The notes beneath the pieces are model-generated. The model was not told the origin of the DNA and did not search any database. It was given only the letters and a program-made list of their open reading frames with translations. Source: Paramecium pentaurelia (Eukaryota > Ciliophora > Oligohymenophorea > Peniculida > Parameciidae). From it: a stretch of DNA of 64,000 nucleotides. The translations under genes and the position numbers were made by a program. Below are positions 1 to 12,392 of this stretch, one piece after another. The number at the start of each line of letters is the position of its first letter. Position 1 is the first letter of the stretch. Where the stretch lies: contig CAJJDO010000070.1 of assembly GCA_905183005.1 (NCBI GenBank), positions 315,828 through 379,827 on the forward strand, given 5' to 3'.

Positions 1-184
1 TTTTTAAGTTCAAAATTTATTATACAGAAAAGAAGGGAAGCTGCTGATTAATCTAATTAGATAAGGTAAAATCAAAACAGACTATAGCCTCCTCTCACAT
101 TCTCCAATATAATTAATCTAATTGGAATATGATCTGTGGACTTACTTGATATAATCTTGTAATAGTGTTTCTTGTTTAATTTGA

Positions 185-499
185 ATGAAAGCATCAACTA
201 ATATTTTGCTGAATATCATAGAAAATCAATAGTAGAAAGCAAGCCTTTAAGAATTTGACAGAGTTCTTCAGTTATATAGACTACATAATAAATATTCATT
301 TCTAAAGAAATACAAAAAATTTCGAGACTTACCTAAAAAATATTAAAATGTCCTTTTCGAGCAGTGTTTTGGAATAGAAATATTTTAAATAAAAGAATTA
401 GCACACTTGAAACTGTAAGATCTATCTAAATTTACCTTGTTTTTAAACAAAAAAGAATCAATTGATTTGGTTGGGAGTAAATTCAATATTGGAATTTGA
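185..499 (+). CDS. Small hypothetical ORF (weak)
   Basis: A 104-codon frame opens at an ATG directly after an in-frame TGA and ends at TGA. The protein is Lys/Leu/Gln-rich with no motif I recognise. A 142-codon frame runs antisense across it (696 to 268), so at most one is real. With TGA as the only stop in AT-rich DNA, frames of about 100 codons arise by chance, so this may be noncoding or a remnant of the decayed gene downstream. Confidence 0.25.
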
Positions 500-1218
500 T
501 GATAACAAGCTATATAATAATAATTATTAAGTTAATGAACTTCATTACTCATTCTCAAACTTATTAATAAAGTTATAGTAGTATTAATATGTTTTATTAC
601 TTCTTGATATCTTTGATACTCATCCTATTTGTGTAGCTTTTAAACCTTCTCTTTGAGCTATTTATTCTTTATGTTTTATGATTTTAATTTGGTCATGAAT
701 TCTAGTAATTTCCTTATTAATTTAAATATTTTTGTACATCTATCTCTGTTATTTATTAGCAATCACAATCTAATCTATTTTGTTCTGAACTAGATTTTAT
801 GAACTATTTAAATAAACTAGTGTGAAGATAAAAATTATTAATTTACTTTAAACGTTATGAAGTGATGGCACTTTATTATATTTTTTCATTCTGTTTTTAA
901 TGTTTGAACAGCTATGATTTATCAGACAAATGTTTAAGTTCGAAACCAAGTAGAATCTTTACAATATTTTTTATAATAACTACAATAGTGGCTGGTTTCC
1001 TTCCAAATTATGATTATTCTGATTGTTCATTTAATTCTTTATTAAGAAAATGTGTATTTAATTATTTAAAAGATATTTTTTTTTAAAGTCAACCTATAAA
1101 TTGATGATATATAAATTTAGATTTATAAAATAGGAAAATTATTACTTCTATGAAAATAAATCTGTATTGCATAATTCAACTTTATACATAAAAATCATGG
1201 AAAATTTCAAGATACATT
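500..1218. other. Gene-poor stretch
   Basis: No convincing gene. On the plus strand, around 905-1110, a short frame encodes a hydrophobic, possibly membrane-spanning segment rich in Ile, Thr and Phe. It has no good ATG in frame and no continuation, so it may be an exon remnant or chance. The rest is AT-rich with scattered TGA in all frames. Confidence 0.3.
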
Positions 1219-3170
1219 TCATGAGTGAACTTTGAGGTAAAAGAAACATAATTAAATAAAAATGAACAATCCTCTTATGAAATTGAGAAATATCGCCAAG
1301 ATGAATAATATCTTCCTTTCACCTTCGAAAATTTCAAATTGAAATTGATTTCAAGGATTTTAGATAATGATGAATTATTATCTATTTACAAAAGTAGAAT
1401 TTCAGTAAACAAATTCAAAAACCAAAAAATAAACAATTTTTTTAATCAATAGAGAGAATAAATGTTTATTGCTCGATATCATAAACTTATTTGTGATATC
1501 ATTATTCCCAAAAGTCATACGATCAGCTTTATGAACATCCCTTAACTTTTTGATATAGGCTTAAGAACTTAGAAAGCATTATAATTTATAATTTGAATTA
1601 GAACACTATGAATGGATTTAAGACTATATTCAATTTAGGCAACAGAAAAATGAATTAATTTTAATATTATTTACTCAAAATTTTATTGATAATTGCAAAA
1701 AATTCAAGAGAGCAGTTATTACCAACTAGATATTTCTTAAACAGACTTGTAATTTATTAAATAGAAAAGTTAAATTTTGGATTATGAGAGCATTAAGAAC
1801 CAGTAGAATATAAGAAATAGAATAAATTTATTTTTAATAATATCTTATTAGATTATTTTGATGAATAACATTTACAAATAAATTAAGTTTTGCAATTAAA
1901 AGAATAAGTAAATATCACTAATTGGCAAAGTTAAAGAAAATATATCAGTAATGGGGATTATTGGTAGTAATTCATTTAGACTATTCAAATTAGTTGAAGG
2001 TTCTCTATAAAATTCGAATTGAGGATTAATTTAAAATAAAAATCATTTATGGCATTATTGTTAATAACTACTTAAAAGAAATAATAGTAAATCAACTAAG
2101 ATATATGATTATATGAAGAAATGTAATAATCCTAAGATTTAAGGAATAAATATAATAAAAAGCTGAGGGATGCAATTGAACTGCAAGGTCCATATTATTT
2201 TCCAAAGAACTCATAACCTTATTTCTCGTTTCATAAATTAAAAACCTTACAACAAAAAATGGATCCATAGTAAAAATAATGAAAATAGGGATAAAATATA
2301 AGGTTTACAATTATTTTTTTTTATTCTATGAATTGGCAAAAATTAAGAAAAAAATTTAGTGAAGAACAGTATAATTTGCTCAAAAAAAACAAGAATGCAG
2401 TTAGCTATGATTAAAAAGAGCAAAAATTTCATGAAGTACATTTGAAATAAAAATCCTTATTTTGAGAGAAATTTTTAAATGATACTTAAACTAAATTATC
2501 TTTTCTCTTTGATAATTGTGTCCATAAAAAAATGCATTCAGCTATTCTTGATAGAAGATAGTTGCTATCAATTATGGACAAAAGTACTGCCTTAAATTTA
2601 TGAGAAACCAATTTTGTAAGCAAATTTCTGTTAAATTGTACTTAAAGGATAGATGCCTTCTAAATCAGTTTTTCAATCTAATTAAGATTTGGCTTACATA
2701 AAGATGCTCTTGCAAGAGAATTAAAATTTAGTAACTTATCTCACTCATATTATGTAGTGAGAAGAGATACAATTTTTGAAGCCTAAAGAACTATAAATCT
2801 AAAGGTATATGGAAGCTAACTAATTTTATTCACTAGAATTGCTGTATGTCTGACTGCCTATCTAAGACCTCATTGAAGAAAAAAAATCTACTTTTAAAAT
2901 GAGATACATTAAAGATCCTTTCTAACATCTTTTTTTTTTGCATCTACTTTAATTAACTGATTTAAGATTTATAGAGAGGAATTAGAATTAAAATGCCCAA
3001 TTGTAAAATAGATAAAGGACTTTCTTAGTAATTAATTTGTAAATCTTAATTAATTTACAAAAACTTAATTGTGGAACTCATACTACAAACATCATAATGA
3101 ATATTTACTTCCTCTTATGAAAGAAATTTAGTTTGGTCTAAAATGGATCTTTATAAATAAATAAAAAAAA
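1219..3170 (+). pseudogene. Decayed coding-like region, family unknown
   Basis: Coding-like plus-strand segments follow one another in different frames: about 1228-1598, then a frame ending near 1860, then 1860-1995, 2100-2280, 2330-2450, 2476-2760 and 2760-3110. Each is rich in charged residues and Gln and looks like protein, with fewer low-complexity runs than flanking DNA. The joins lack GT...AG introns of the 20-34 nt class that fix frames elsewhere in the window, so frameshifts are the simpler explanation. No conserved catalytic motif is recognised. It could be a dead gene, a dead mobile-element ORF, or partly chance, since a single-stop code gives long random frames. Confidence 0.35.
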
Positions 3171-4030
3171 TTTAATTTAGAGTTTGTAAAGGAGCAATCT
3201 CTATTTACTTTTTAATTATGTAATAGTTTTTATTTTGCATTCGAATTCCTCTCAAATACACAATATAAACCATCTTTTTTCTAATTTTTAATCCTTATTT
3301 AAAAATTTCTTTCATTAATATATTCCTGTATAATTAGATAAAAATATTCTATAATATTATTTTCATATTTTTCAATAATACTCTAGATACCTTGATCTTT
3401 TCCAGTCCATTCTTACATAAACTTCTTACAGAGTTTTTATGATCAATTTAATAAAGCAATTTCCTTCTTCATGAAATTCACCTTAATTTTTAGTACTACT
3501 TCCATGATATAATCAAACAGATATTATTAGATTTAAGAAGTTCAACTCTTTATTTAAAAATTAACTTTTAAGAATTTCTGATATGTTCAATTTAGTAATT
3601 TAATCTATAAATATATTTTTTTATTTTATTTGGTGTAGATTTATTTCAATCATTTTTTTCAATTTATTTACAATACTTGATTATAGATTTTACCAAAATG
3701 ATTGTTTAAATAAACTTTTTATAAGAATAATGCCATTCATAGAATTTATAGATAATTGATTAAGAGATTGATAAAATTATAAAATAAAATTATTGTTTAT
3801 CAGTTCGTAAAGTCAAAGCTTTAAAATATCTGCTGATAAGCTTAAATATATTATACTTTAAGGAATTCCTATGCTTTATAAATTTAAATTATAAAACTCT
3901 TTGAATATCATTATCTTAAAATAATTTAAATTAGAAAAGCAAAATCTTATTAAATACATCCATGATAGGTAGGGATTCATATAGTTGTAGATATTATCCC
4001 GTGCATGATTTAATCAATAGGCAATAAATA
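3090..4030 (-). pseudogene. Second decayed coding-like region, opposite strand
   Basis: Minus-strand segments resemble coding sequence. The best is a 105-codon frame from an ATG at 3963 to TGA at 3646. It is followed by shorter pieces in other frames and by a frame from about 3520 to 3090 that carries an internal TGA. No intron-like joins restore a single frame. It lies directly downstream of the kinase gene ending at 4310 and could be the remains of a neighbour or of its 3' duplication. No family is recognised. Confidence 0.28.
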
Positions 4031-4309
4031 ATAATAAAATAGAGAATATTTCTAAAAAAGAACATTTTGTAATTATTTTTTAAATGATTATGTTGTTTTT
4101 GTCAAGAAATGTTTTAATAATGATAATTTAATAAAGATAGAAAAAAATAAATAAAAAAATACCAAAGTAATAATTGAATGCAGTATAAATTTTTTAAACA
4201 TTTAATAACTTTGGCTTTTAATTTCAAAGTTATTATTAAACATAAGTGATTAGATATTTTGATTATAATATTATGGATTTAATTCATAATTAAATAATTT
4301 TATTTTTAT

Positions 4310-6718
4310 TCAAGATAATCTTCGAATATCACTTTTTCTTGATTAAATAAACTAATTTTAAGTATTTTCTAATATTGAATAAAAATTTTTTAAGTTATCT
4401 AATTCTACCTAAAAAATAGTATCATACTTCACATTGTATAATTTTGATTAATCAATTAAATTTTTAATCTAATTTCTCACTTCATACCCAAAATTTATCA
4501 TGTTATTGATATCGTTAATAAATAAATCAATCAAACCATTTACAGTTTTTTTTATTTGTTAAGGTAATGCGGAAATGGTTGAATCTAAATAACTATGTGC
4601 AATAAATTATTTATTTTTTACTTTTTCTATAAGAAACAAAATATCATTTTTAATATTTTCTAAGATCTTATTATTAGAGTTAGTATGAGGAACATAATAA
4701 TATTCATATTTTAACATAATCTCTTGTTATTATTAAATTACTTGATTTAATTCATCTATTTATTTTTTATATTAAGAAATAGATTATTCATATTTATCTT
4801 TATCTTTAACTTATTAAACTTTTTCAAATACTTATTTTTCAGTTTCTTTTTACATTTAAATTTATATTTTGAATTATTCAATATTTTTTATTTGATTTTC
4901 TAATTGATTTTATTATTTTTATAATTAATCATAAATTTAATTAATTTAAATGTCTAATTTATTTATTTCTTTTGAATCTATTTAAATCTATTATAATTTA
5001 TCTAAAATATTTTAATTAAATTATTATTATTAAATCTTTTAATTTTAAATAAAATCTTATTATTCTTAAATTCTCTTTTCATTTTATTAAATAGTCATTT
5101 ATAATACATTTTCTTAAGATTTATATAAAATAATATATTAATTTAATTATATTAACTCTTCTTATAATTTCTTATAATTCTTTTCTTATTATTCAATTAA
5201 TTATTATTTAATTTATATATCATTTTATAATTATTATGATTATTATTATTATTATATTTCATTTTATTTAAACTTATTTATTTATGTATTTTAAACTTCT
5301 ATTTTAATTTTGAAATCATTAATAATTTATTGTTATTTTGATATTAAATTGTCTTATTCTAATTTTTTAATTTCTAAATCAGATATATTTTATTTTTATT
5401 ATTAAATTATATTAAAAATATTTTCATTTTTATTATTTTAAATCTAAATTTATTAATTATTTTCATTTTTTTAATTATTTAATGTATTTTCAATTTAAAT
5501 TTAAAATAATTAAATTTATTCAGATATATTTTATTAATATTTATCTTATTGATCTTATAAATATTTTAATTATTCTTAAAAGTTTTATTTTTCTAATATA
5601 GATAACATTTATTAAAGTAAATTATTTTATTCTAATTATTTTTATTCTTAATCTTTTAATTATTATTATATTTATAATTAAATTTATGGATTAAATTACA
5701 TTTATTAATTTATAGGATTTATTTAAGCAAAGTTTATTTACTATTAAAATTATTGATTTACTTACATTTTTTATTATTAATTGTTATAAAATATCAAATT
5801 CTTATTTTAATTCTAATTATTAATTACATTATTAAAGTATTCTGTTTACATTTAATTTAGTTTACCTACTACTTCTTGAATTGTTAATCTATCTTTAGGA
5901 TTATGTTAAATCATTTATATTAAAAGACTCTTTAAATTTTAAGGTATATCATTCTAATTTAATTGTACCTCCAAATATTTTTAATGGTAATTTAACACAA
6001 GGTTTTAGACTTGCTAGATGTTATTTGCTAAATTAAATTACAAAAAATACCATTAAATAAAGTTTACCCTTTTAAAATTTCAAAAAATACACAGCCTAGT
6101 GACCATATATCTACAGAAAAAGTGTAATTGTTTTGGCCTTAAATCTATTCTGGTGCTTAAAAAAATGGTGTTCCTACATTTTATGTCATAAATCGATCTT
6201 AAGGCTTTTTAGCTAACCCAAAATCAATTAGTTTGAACTCATTTCCTACTTTAATAAAGTTTTCAGGTTTAATATCTCTGTGAACTAATTTTAAGTTTTC
6301 ATGAAAAAACTAAATCGATAATGATAGCTAAATAAATCTTATGCTTCAATACTTATTTCATAATTCTAATTTTTTCTTCTAAATTAATTTGCTATTTTGA
6401 TGATAGATATTTATATAGATCCATTTCCCCAGTTTCCATTACTATAAATACCTTATTATTTTATATAAATATTTCATATGTCTTTATAATTTAGGATGGT
6501 GGATTGGACTATTCTTTTTAGTAATTGATTATATTATTTATGGTTGCTTATTCATTTTCATTAATATTTATTTATTATTTTATGGCATATTATTTTTGAT
6601 CATTTATTCCCCAATTTATTGCTTTGACTAAATAAACCTTACCTTAGGATCCTTCTCCAAGAGGAGTTTAGATTACAAATCTTCTTTAAGGAAATTTATC
6701 ATTTGGTGCTTCAATCAT
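4310..6718 (-). CDS. Protein kinase with long Gln-rich coiled-coil tail
   Basis: About 786 residues after removal of two introns (25 and 23 nt). The kinase domain is N-terminal: glycine loop GEGSQG near 21-26, AIK lysine near 47, HRDIKPEN near 138-145, DFG near 157-159, and an APE motif near 180. All catalytic residues are present, so an active Ser/Thr kinase is expected. From about residue 290 to the end the protein is extremely Gln/Asn/Lys-rich and predicted coiled coil. The start is the first ATG before the conserved N-terminal IEAP stretch. The same architecture and N-terminal signature recur in the gene at 51836-54046, so the two are probably paralogues. Substrate unknown. Confidence 0.85.
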
Positions 6719-7553
6719 TATATATTGGAGTTGTAATTCTATTGAAATTATTAAAATTATTATGTAAATTATCAAATTAAATTACTCATATCATTTTACA
6801 GATAAAAAGATAAGAATACAAATTACAAGTTTCAAGCCATATAGATAAATATTATTCTTTATAAGAAGAAATTTATCAAAATTAAATAAAATATTGGTAA
6901 AACCAATATTATATTAAAGAAATCTAAAATCAACTTAATGAAAGTTATTTAAATTCTGAATAATGTATGTGATTATATGTACAATTTAAAAATGAATGGT
7001 ATATAAAAATAACTAAATGTATTAATAACATTTAAAAATAATTTATTATTTTTTCATTTCATTACTATTATCCTATTATTATATGTATAAAGGAGATATT
7101 TATAGATATTTTTCATTAAAAATTGAATTATATATAATAAATAATCTCCTTATAAAAAATTAATTTTTTAAAGATTTATAAAATATATCTTTTTATAGAC
7201 CAGAAAATTGATTTATATTTTATTTATTCTAAAATGTCTTTAAAGTGTGGTGACTTTTGCAGTATAATTCTTATCTATACTGATGTTGTCTTAATTTCTC
7301 ATATTAGATTAACAATAAATTAAAGTTGAATAGTTTTTAAATTTATTGAACAAATTATCAATTAAAATATGATTTGATTATTGATTTCCAAATCAAATAA
7401 TATATTTAAATATTATATACTTACTCCTACTTTTCATATAAGCAAAGTTATAAGTAGGTTTGTATAAATGAAAATTTTGTTTTGCATATTTCTATTGGAT
7501 TAAAATAATTTTATTTATTTATATTATTATTATTATCTATAATTGATTATCGT
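6719..7553. other. AT-rich intergenic region
   Basis: This lies between the 5' end of the kinase gene and the 3' end of the coiled-coil gene, both on the minus strand. No supported gene. It holds an imperfect inverted repeat (7086-7154) and presumably the kinase promoter. Confidence 0.5.
7086..7154. repeat. Imperfect inverted repeat
   Basis: The left arm near 7086-7102 (core aaggagatattta) is roughly mirrored by the right arm near 7139-7154 (core aataatctcctt), with about 36 nt between. The arms match with indels only. It could fold in RNA or single-stranded DNA, but in such AT-rich sequence it may be fortuitous. Confidence 0.35.
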
Positions 7554-8535
7554 TCATTATAATGTCGATAAAAAGCCACTCTTTCTAACTTAAACTTATT
7601 CAGATTATTTGTAATCTACGGTTCTTCCTATATTATCTTTCCTTTCAACAACAATTTGCTAAATAAAATTTCTAGATTACTTTAACTTCTTTAACTTCTC
7701 CCTTCTTAATAGATTCTAATTCTGCTTCAGTTAACATGAGCTTTTCTTAAGTTTCATGATACTCTCTATTAAGAATAATGAATTTTTATTTCCATGTTTC
7801 TACTTCCTTATTTTTTAATAAATATAAATAAATACTTTTGAAAGATATGTCATTTTTTCAACAGTTACTTCTTCATGTGTAGTCTATAATTCATCAATAT
7901 GATGATGAGCATCATCTAATTCTCCTCTAAGAAGATTAATTTCAGATTGTAATTAAGAAATAATGCCATCCTACTTTGTTATTTATCTCTTGATATAAAT
8001 GATGATTTTTATACTTCTCTTTCGACAAGTGTTGTTTATAATGAAACTAAACTTGAACTTCTGGATAAATCATTTTTTTAGATCTGAGCTCTGAGCTCAG
8101 AAATAATCCTATCTTTTTATGCATTATTGTCATGTTCATGTTCTAATTACATTTTAACCATACGCAATTCTTTTTCTAATTTAGTTATCTACATAATTAA
8201 GATGATATTTAAACTTATTCTGTGTCTGTGACAACTTCTTTTACTATTTTTACTTCAGGTTATCTCATTTCCAATTCCATAATTCTTGCTCTAAGTAATT
8301 CAACTTCTTTATTATTAACTTTCTTTTTCTTTTGTTTCTTCACTTAAGGACAAGGTTAATAGATTTGTTGTTGTGGCATAAGTAAAAAGGTTGGTGGATG
8401 GTAAGTGTACTGACTATAGCATTTCTAATAGATTTGATTAGATATAGGTAAATAGAATCGACCATCAACATCATAATTATAAGGAATTTGTGGAGTTTCT
8501 TAATCGTAGTTCAATTAGTCTGTTTCTGGATTCAT
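7554..8535 (-). CDS. Coiled-coil protein, function unknown
   Basis: About 292 residues with four introns (26, 26, 29, 22 nt); two use an AAG acceptor. The N-terminal third is rich in Tyr, Pro and Gln and is followed by a basic KKQKKKKK-like patch. The rest is a long heptad-like coiled coil, and the last 35 residues form a non-helical tail. No enzymatic motif. The ATG is only 29 bp from the ATG of the divergent Sfi1-like gene, so the two share one very short intergenic region and are possibly co-regulated. A cytoskeletal or basal-body role is only an inference from this neighbour. Confidence 0.75.
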
Positions 8536-8564
8536 TAATAACTCAGAAATAAAATAAATTAAAA

Positions 8565-11215
8565 ATGAAATTAAACGATCAAAAAAGCAACAGTCAATTA
8601 ACTATTTTTCCTTAAGCTTACAATACAAATATGACTGCAGCCTATAAATACTTATCAAGAGAGTCAAGTGTAATAAAAAATGATAAATCAATTTTAAAAT
8701 CTCCATCATCTAACTAATTACTTTGTGCATCAAATAGAGGAAGTGATAAGAAAGTGAGAATTTAGGAATCTGCTACTAAAGGTTCAATTCAATTTAAAAG
8801 TACAGCATAATTTGGTCGATCATCAACAGACTTAATTTAAGTACCACCAATGAGAAGTCTTAACAGAGAAGACAGAGAAAAGCTTATAGCCACTCTAATT
8901 TAATAGGTTAAGTAGTAGAATTAATTAATTCTTTAATTGGAAGATAGAGTGCAGTAATAAGCAGAACAATTAGATGAGGTAAATCTTTATAATGAGAAAT
9001 ATGAACAAAAGGAGAAATGTTATGGAGAGATAATTTCAAATTAAAATAAAATAAATTCAAGAAGTAAAAAATAATTAAAGATATCCATTAGTTTAATAGA
9101 TAGCAGAGCTTAGAGAATTAGATTAAAAAACACCTACAAATGATCATTTAGAACTCTTAAATTAAATATATGAAGATGAGGTTGATATGGATATGGCAAT
9201 TAAATGGAGAAATGCTAGATTGAAATTTAATTTTTTGGATGCTTTATAGAAGGCTACAAAATATTCAAAAAAATTAAATAATATTTTATTAAGAAAATAG
9301 AATCAATAATTAAAGGATTATTTTATAGAATGGAAATTTTATATAAAAAATAAAGCATTATTGAATTAATTTAATGAAGTTAGAAAATTAAGGACTGTAA
9401 TTAATTTTTGGATGAATTGGAAATAATATATTTAAGATAAGAAATAGTATAATAAGAATCTTAAGTTATCAATTTAATTTTTTAATTAGAATTTAAAAAA
9501 AAAATGTTTTTACAATTTGAAATAGAATTATCTGAAATATAATTTTAGTTTGAAAGATTATTAGTAAATTACTTAATCTGCTATATATGAATTTAATAGA
9601 ATTAAATTGTTTAAAGTACAAATCTAATTTTATTCAAGGTTTTCAGTTAATGGACTTTATGGATTAAGTAACAGAATTAAAAATAAAAAATTATTTATCA
9701 ACACATTAATAATAGACGAACTAAATAAATGAAAGGAGTTATAAGGTTTTTAAAATAGAATTGTGATTTTCATAAGGAAAGAGCTAATAAAATAGTAAAA
9801 TAAAGAGGAATTGTTAAATTGAATAAGTTGTTTAACAAATTGAAATAAAATTGGAAATAAAATAAATATAGAGAGAATCAAATTAAATTAAATAGAAATT
9901 TCTTTATAAAATTAAGACAATTCAAATAATGGATAAGAGAATATTAAAAATTATCCAGATTAAATAATATAAGTAATAAAGTTATAGAGAAGAGAGAAAC
10001 ATAATTTTTATAAAGATGTATTTGTATTCACATTATTTTAGTATTCAATTCTATAAAAAATAATGCAATTTATAGGAAAATGAAGAGATAAAATGAAATA
10101 TTATTAAATAAGAAATATGATAATAGAGTATTGAATTGGGCATTTATGCATTGGTTAAGCAATCTCTTAAAGAAGAAGAATTTATTAGTAAAGGAATAAA
10201 ATGTTATTATTTTGAAATAAAAGGATATTGATTATTAGTAATAAAATGATGTAGAGAATTTAAAATAAATGTATGATAGTGTTTAATAACAATTACAAAA
10301 TTAGGAAGAATAAATTAATAATTATAAAATATTAATATCTAATCAAAAAGATGTAGAACATGAATTATAGATGCAATAGTAATAGATTATTTAATAATTA
10401 GTGATTATTTGAAATAAGAATTAATGACAACAAAAGATTAATTAATACATTATTAGATTGAAGGAGATGAAGTAAGAATCTTAAAAGAATAGTATGCATT
10501 AGCATAATAATAATTAAAAGAGTTGAGAATGTAATAAAGATGTAATATTTAAATATAATTTAATAAAGTGGGATCTCCAATTAGAAATTTGTAGAGTAGT
10601 GGAATAAATGTTGATTAGGATTAATTAAGAAAGCAAGTAGAGATAAGTTCTACATTACTGAATGATTAGAAATAAGAATACAATCATTTGCAAATGGAAT
10701 ATTCAAAAGTAGTTGGAGATTATGAGAAAAAGATCAAAGACATAGAGAAATATTTTGTGGATTTGTGTGACAAATAAAAGTTGTAGATAGAGAGATGTAA
10801 TTAAACCAAAATATAGTAGTATTGAAGGAGAATTAAACTATTAAAATTGAGAATCAATAGAATGTTGTTTCTAGGAATAAATTAATGGATGAATTAAATA
10901 TGATACATGAATCCTTTAGAGAAGAGATCCCATAATAAAATCGTACAAATTTTTAGACTCAAGATTCTTATGAATAATAATAATAATTTGGAGGTTATAA
11001 TAGAAGATTAAAATCAAATTTATATAGTCAGACATCACCAATTTCAGAAAATTAATATTCTCAAAATTCTCCTTAAAAAAAAGTATAGATTGAAGATAGG
11101 TATATATGATATGATATAATTATCAAGAAGGATAAAAGAAGAAGCATGTAATTTAAGAGAAGACATAAAAAGACGATTGGCTTCTTTAAAAACTCAAATG
11201 GATTGCTAATAATGA
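8565..11215 (+). CDS. Sfi1-like centrin-binding repeat protein with coiled-coil C-terminus
   Basis: About 842 residues with five introns (28, 23, 23, 20, 28 nt); two end in CAAG. The middle third contains spaced W-x-x-W / W-x-x-[Y/W]-[I/L] units such as IEWKFYI, FWMNWKQYI, QWTLWI and MHWLSNLL, separated by helical stretches rich in Leu, Lys and Arg. This is the pattern of Sfi1 centrin-binding repeats. The C-terminal part is coiled coil and ends in a Ser/Asn/Gln-rich segment. Sfi1 proteins bind centrin at centrosomes and basal bodies; ciliates have many and use them in basal-body and contractile networks. Its TGA stop overlaps the first ATG of the next gene. Confidence 0.75.
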
Positions 11216-11238
11216 ATTTTTTATAATATTTTTAATCT

Positions 11239-11967
11239 ATGAATAAATACTAATTATTGAAAAATCATATCTAATAATTGATACAAAAACCTCAAACAAC
11301 AAATATTTTGTTTGTGAGACATGGATAAACCAATTAGAATTTAAGTAATACAATATGTGGATGGACAGATAGTAGAATGACAATTAGAGGTATAATCAAA
11401 TTTTAAATAATATTGAGGAAGAGAACAGGCTAATCAATTATTATAAGCATTATTACCATTTCGTGATCAATTTAAAGGAGTATATACATCAGATTTGAGA
11501 AGAGCAAAAGAGACAGCTTAAATAAGTTTAGGATTTCCTCATGATAGTTTAATAATTGAAGATTCACGTTTAAGGTTTATATATAATATTACACAAGAGA
11601 ACTCAATTTTGGAAAACATGAAAATATTGCATATTCAATGTTAGATTAAGAAACAAAAGATATTATATTCACATTTTAATACCAAGCTCCAGGGGGAGAA
11701 ACTTGGTAACAAGCTTAAGAAAGGGCAATGAAATTAATAAGAGAGAAATGCAATTAGAATGGAACATATTTGATGTTTTCACATGGAGTAAATTATTATA
11801 TAAATTAAAAGGGATTAATTTGTAGTATTACATATGATTTGGGGTTACAGAACTCAATAAGTAATTGTGGTTGTGTAGGTTTAGAATATGATTAATAGAA
11901 AAAAGAAATGAAATAAATATTATTCAAATGGGATTTACCAGAGGAAGAAAATGAATAAGAAATATGA
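11239..11967 (+). CDS. Phosphoglycerate-mutase-family (histidine phosphatase) protein
   Basis: About 225 residues with two introns (28 and 23 nt; acceptors GAG and AAG). Near the N-terminus FVRHGQTNQN carries the phospho-acceptor His of the RHG signature. CGWTDS, a RRAKETAQ helix, RELNFGKHE and MFSHGVNYY (second catalytic His) follow in canonical order. The family includes cofactor-dependent phosphoglycerate mutase and several small-molecule phosphatases; length and the RELNFG motif fit either. No signal peptide, so probably cytosolic. An upstream in-frame ATG at 11212 overlaps the stop of the preceding gene; the ATG at 11239 is preferred because it leaves a short gap. Confidence 0.85.
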
Positions 11968-12392
11968 TTAGAAAATATTTATCTATTATAAAATTGTATA
12001 AATTTAAGTCTTTGAAATTATAATGTGATATTATAATAAAAGAGTGTTAATCATCTTTAGATTTAGAGAGTTTGAACTAAAATATGAAAAAGAATGATTG
12101 AAAGATTAGAAATTATTTAATGAATCAATTAATAAAGTATTTGGAATCATAGATTAATTGCAAGTTAATTTAATTGATCTTAAATAATACAATCTTCTTC
12201 ATATTAATATGATAAACTATTGTTTATGTATTGAATATCAATACTCTTGAAATAATTAATTAATTATTTTATTTGGAATTTCTATTTTAATTATGAATTA
12301 CTCAATTTATATTATATTTACAGATCGTCAAGATCAATACAATATTTTACTAGTAATATAATATGATTAAAATCAATATAAAATAGTTTGAT
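11968..12392. other. Intergenic region with TGA-interrupted frame
   Basis: This gap separates the convergent mutase and MORN genes. On the plus strand a frame from about 12057 to 12250 looks protein-like but has one internal TGA and no good start, so I do not call a gene. Both flanking 3' ends should lie here. Confidence 0.4.

Noticed and set aside
268..696. 142-codon minus-strand frame antisense to the 185-499 ORF
   Set aside because: It has a Lys-rich start but then becomes Tyr/Ile/Asn-rich and lacks a motif. With only TGA as stop, chance frames of this length occur in AT-rich DNA, and it overlaps another frame fully.
8000..8060. A 44-nt intron in the gene at 7554-8535
   Set aside because: A 26-nt intron with an AAG acceptor restores the coiled-coil frame and fits the size class of all other introns.
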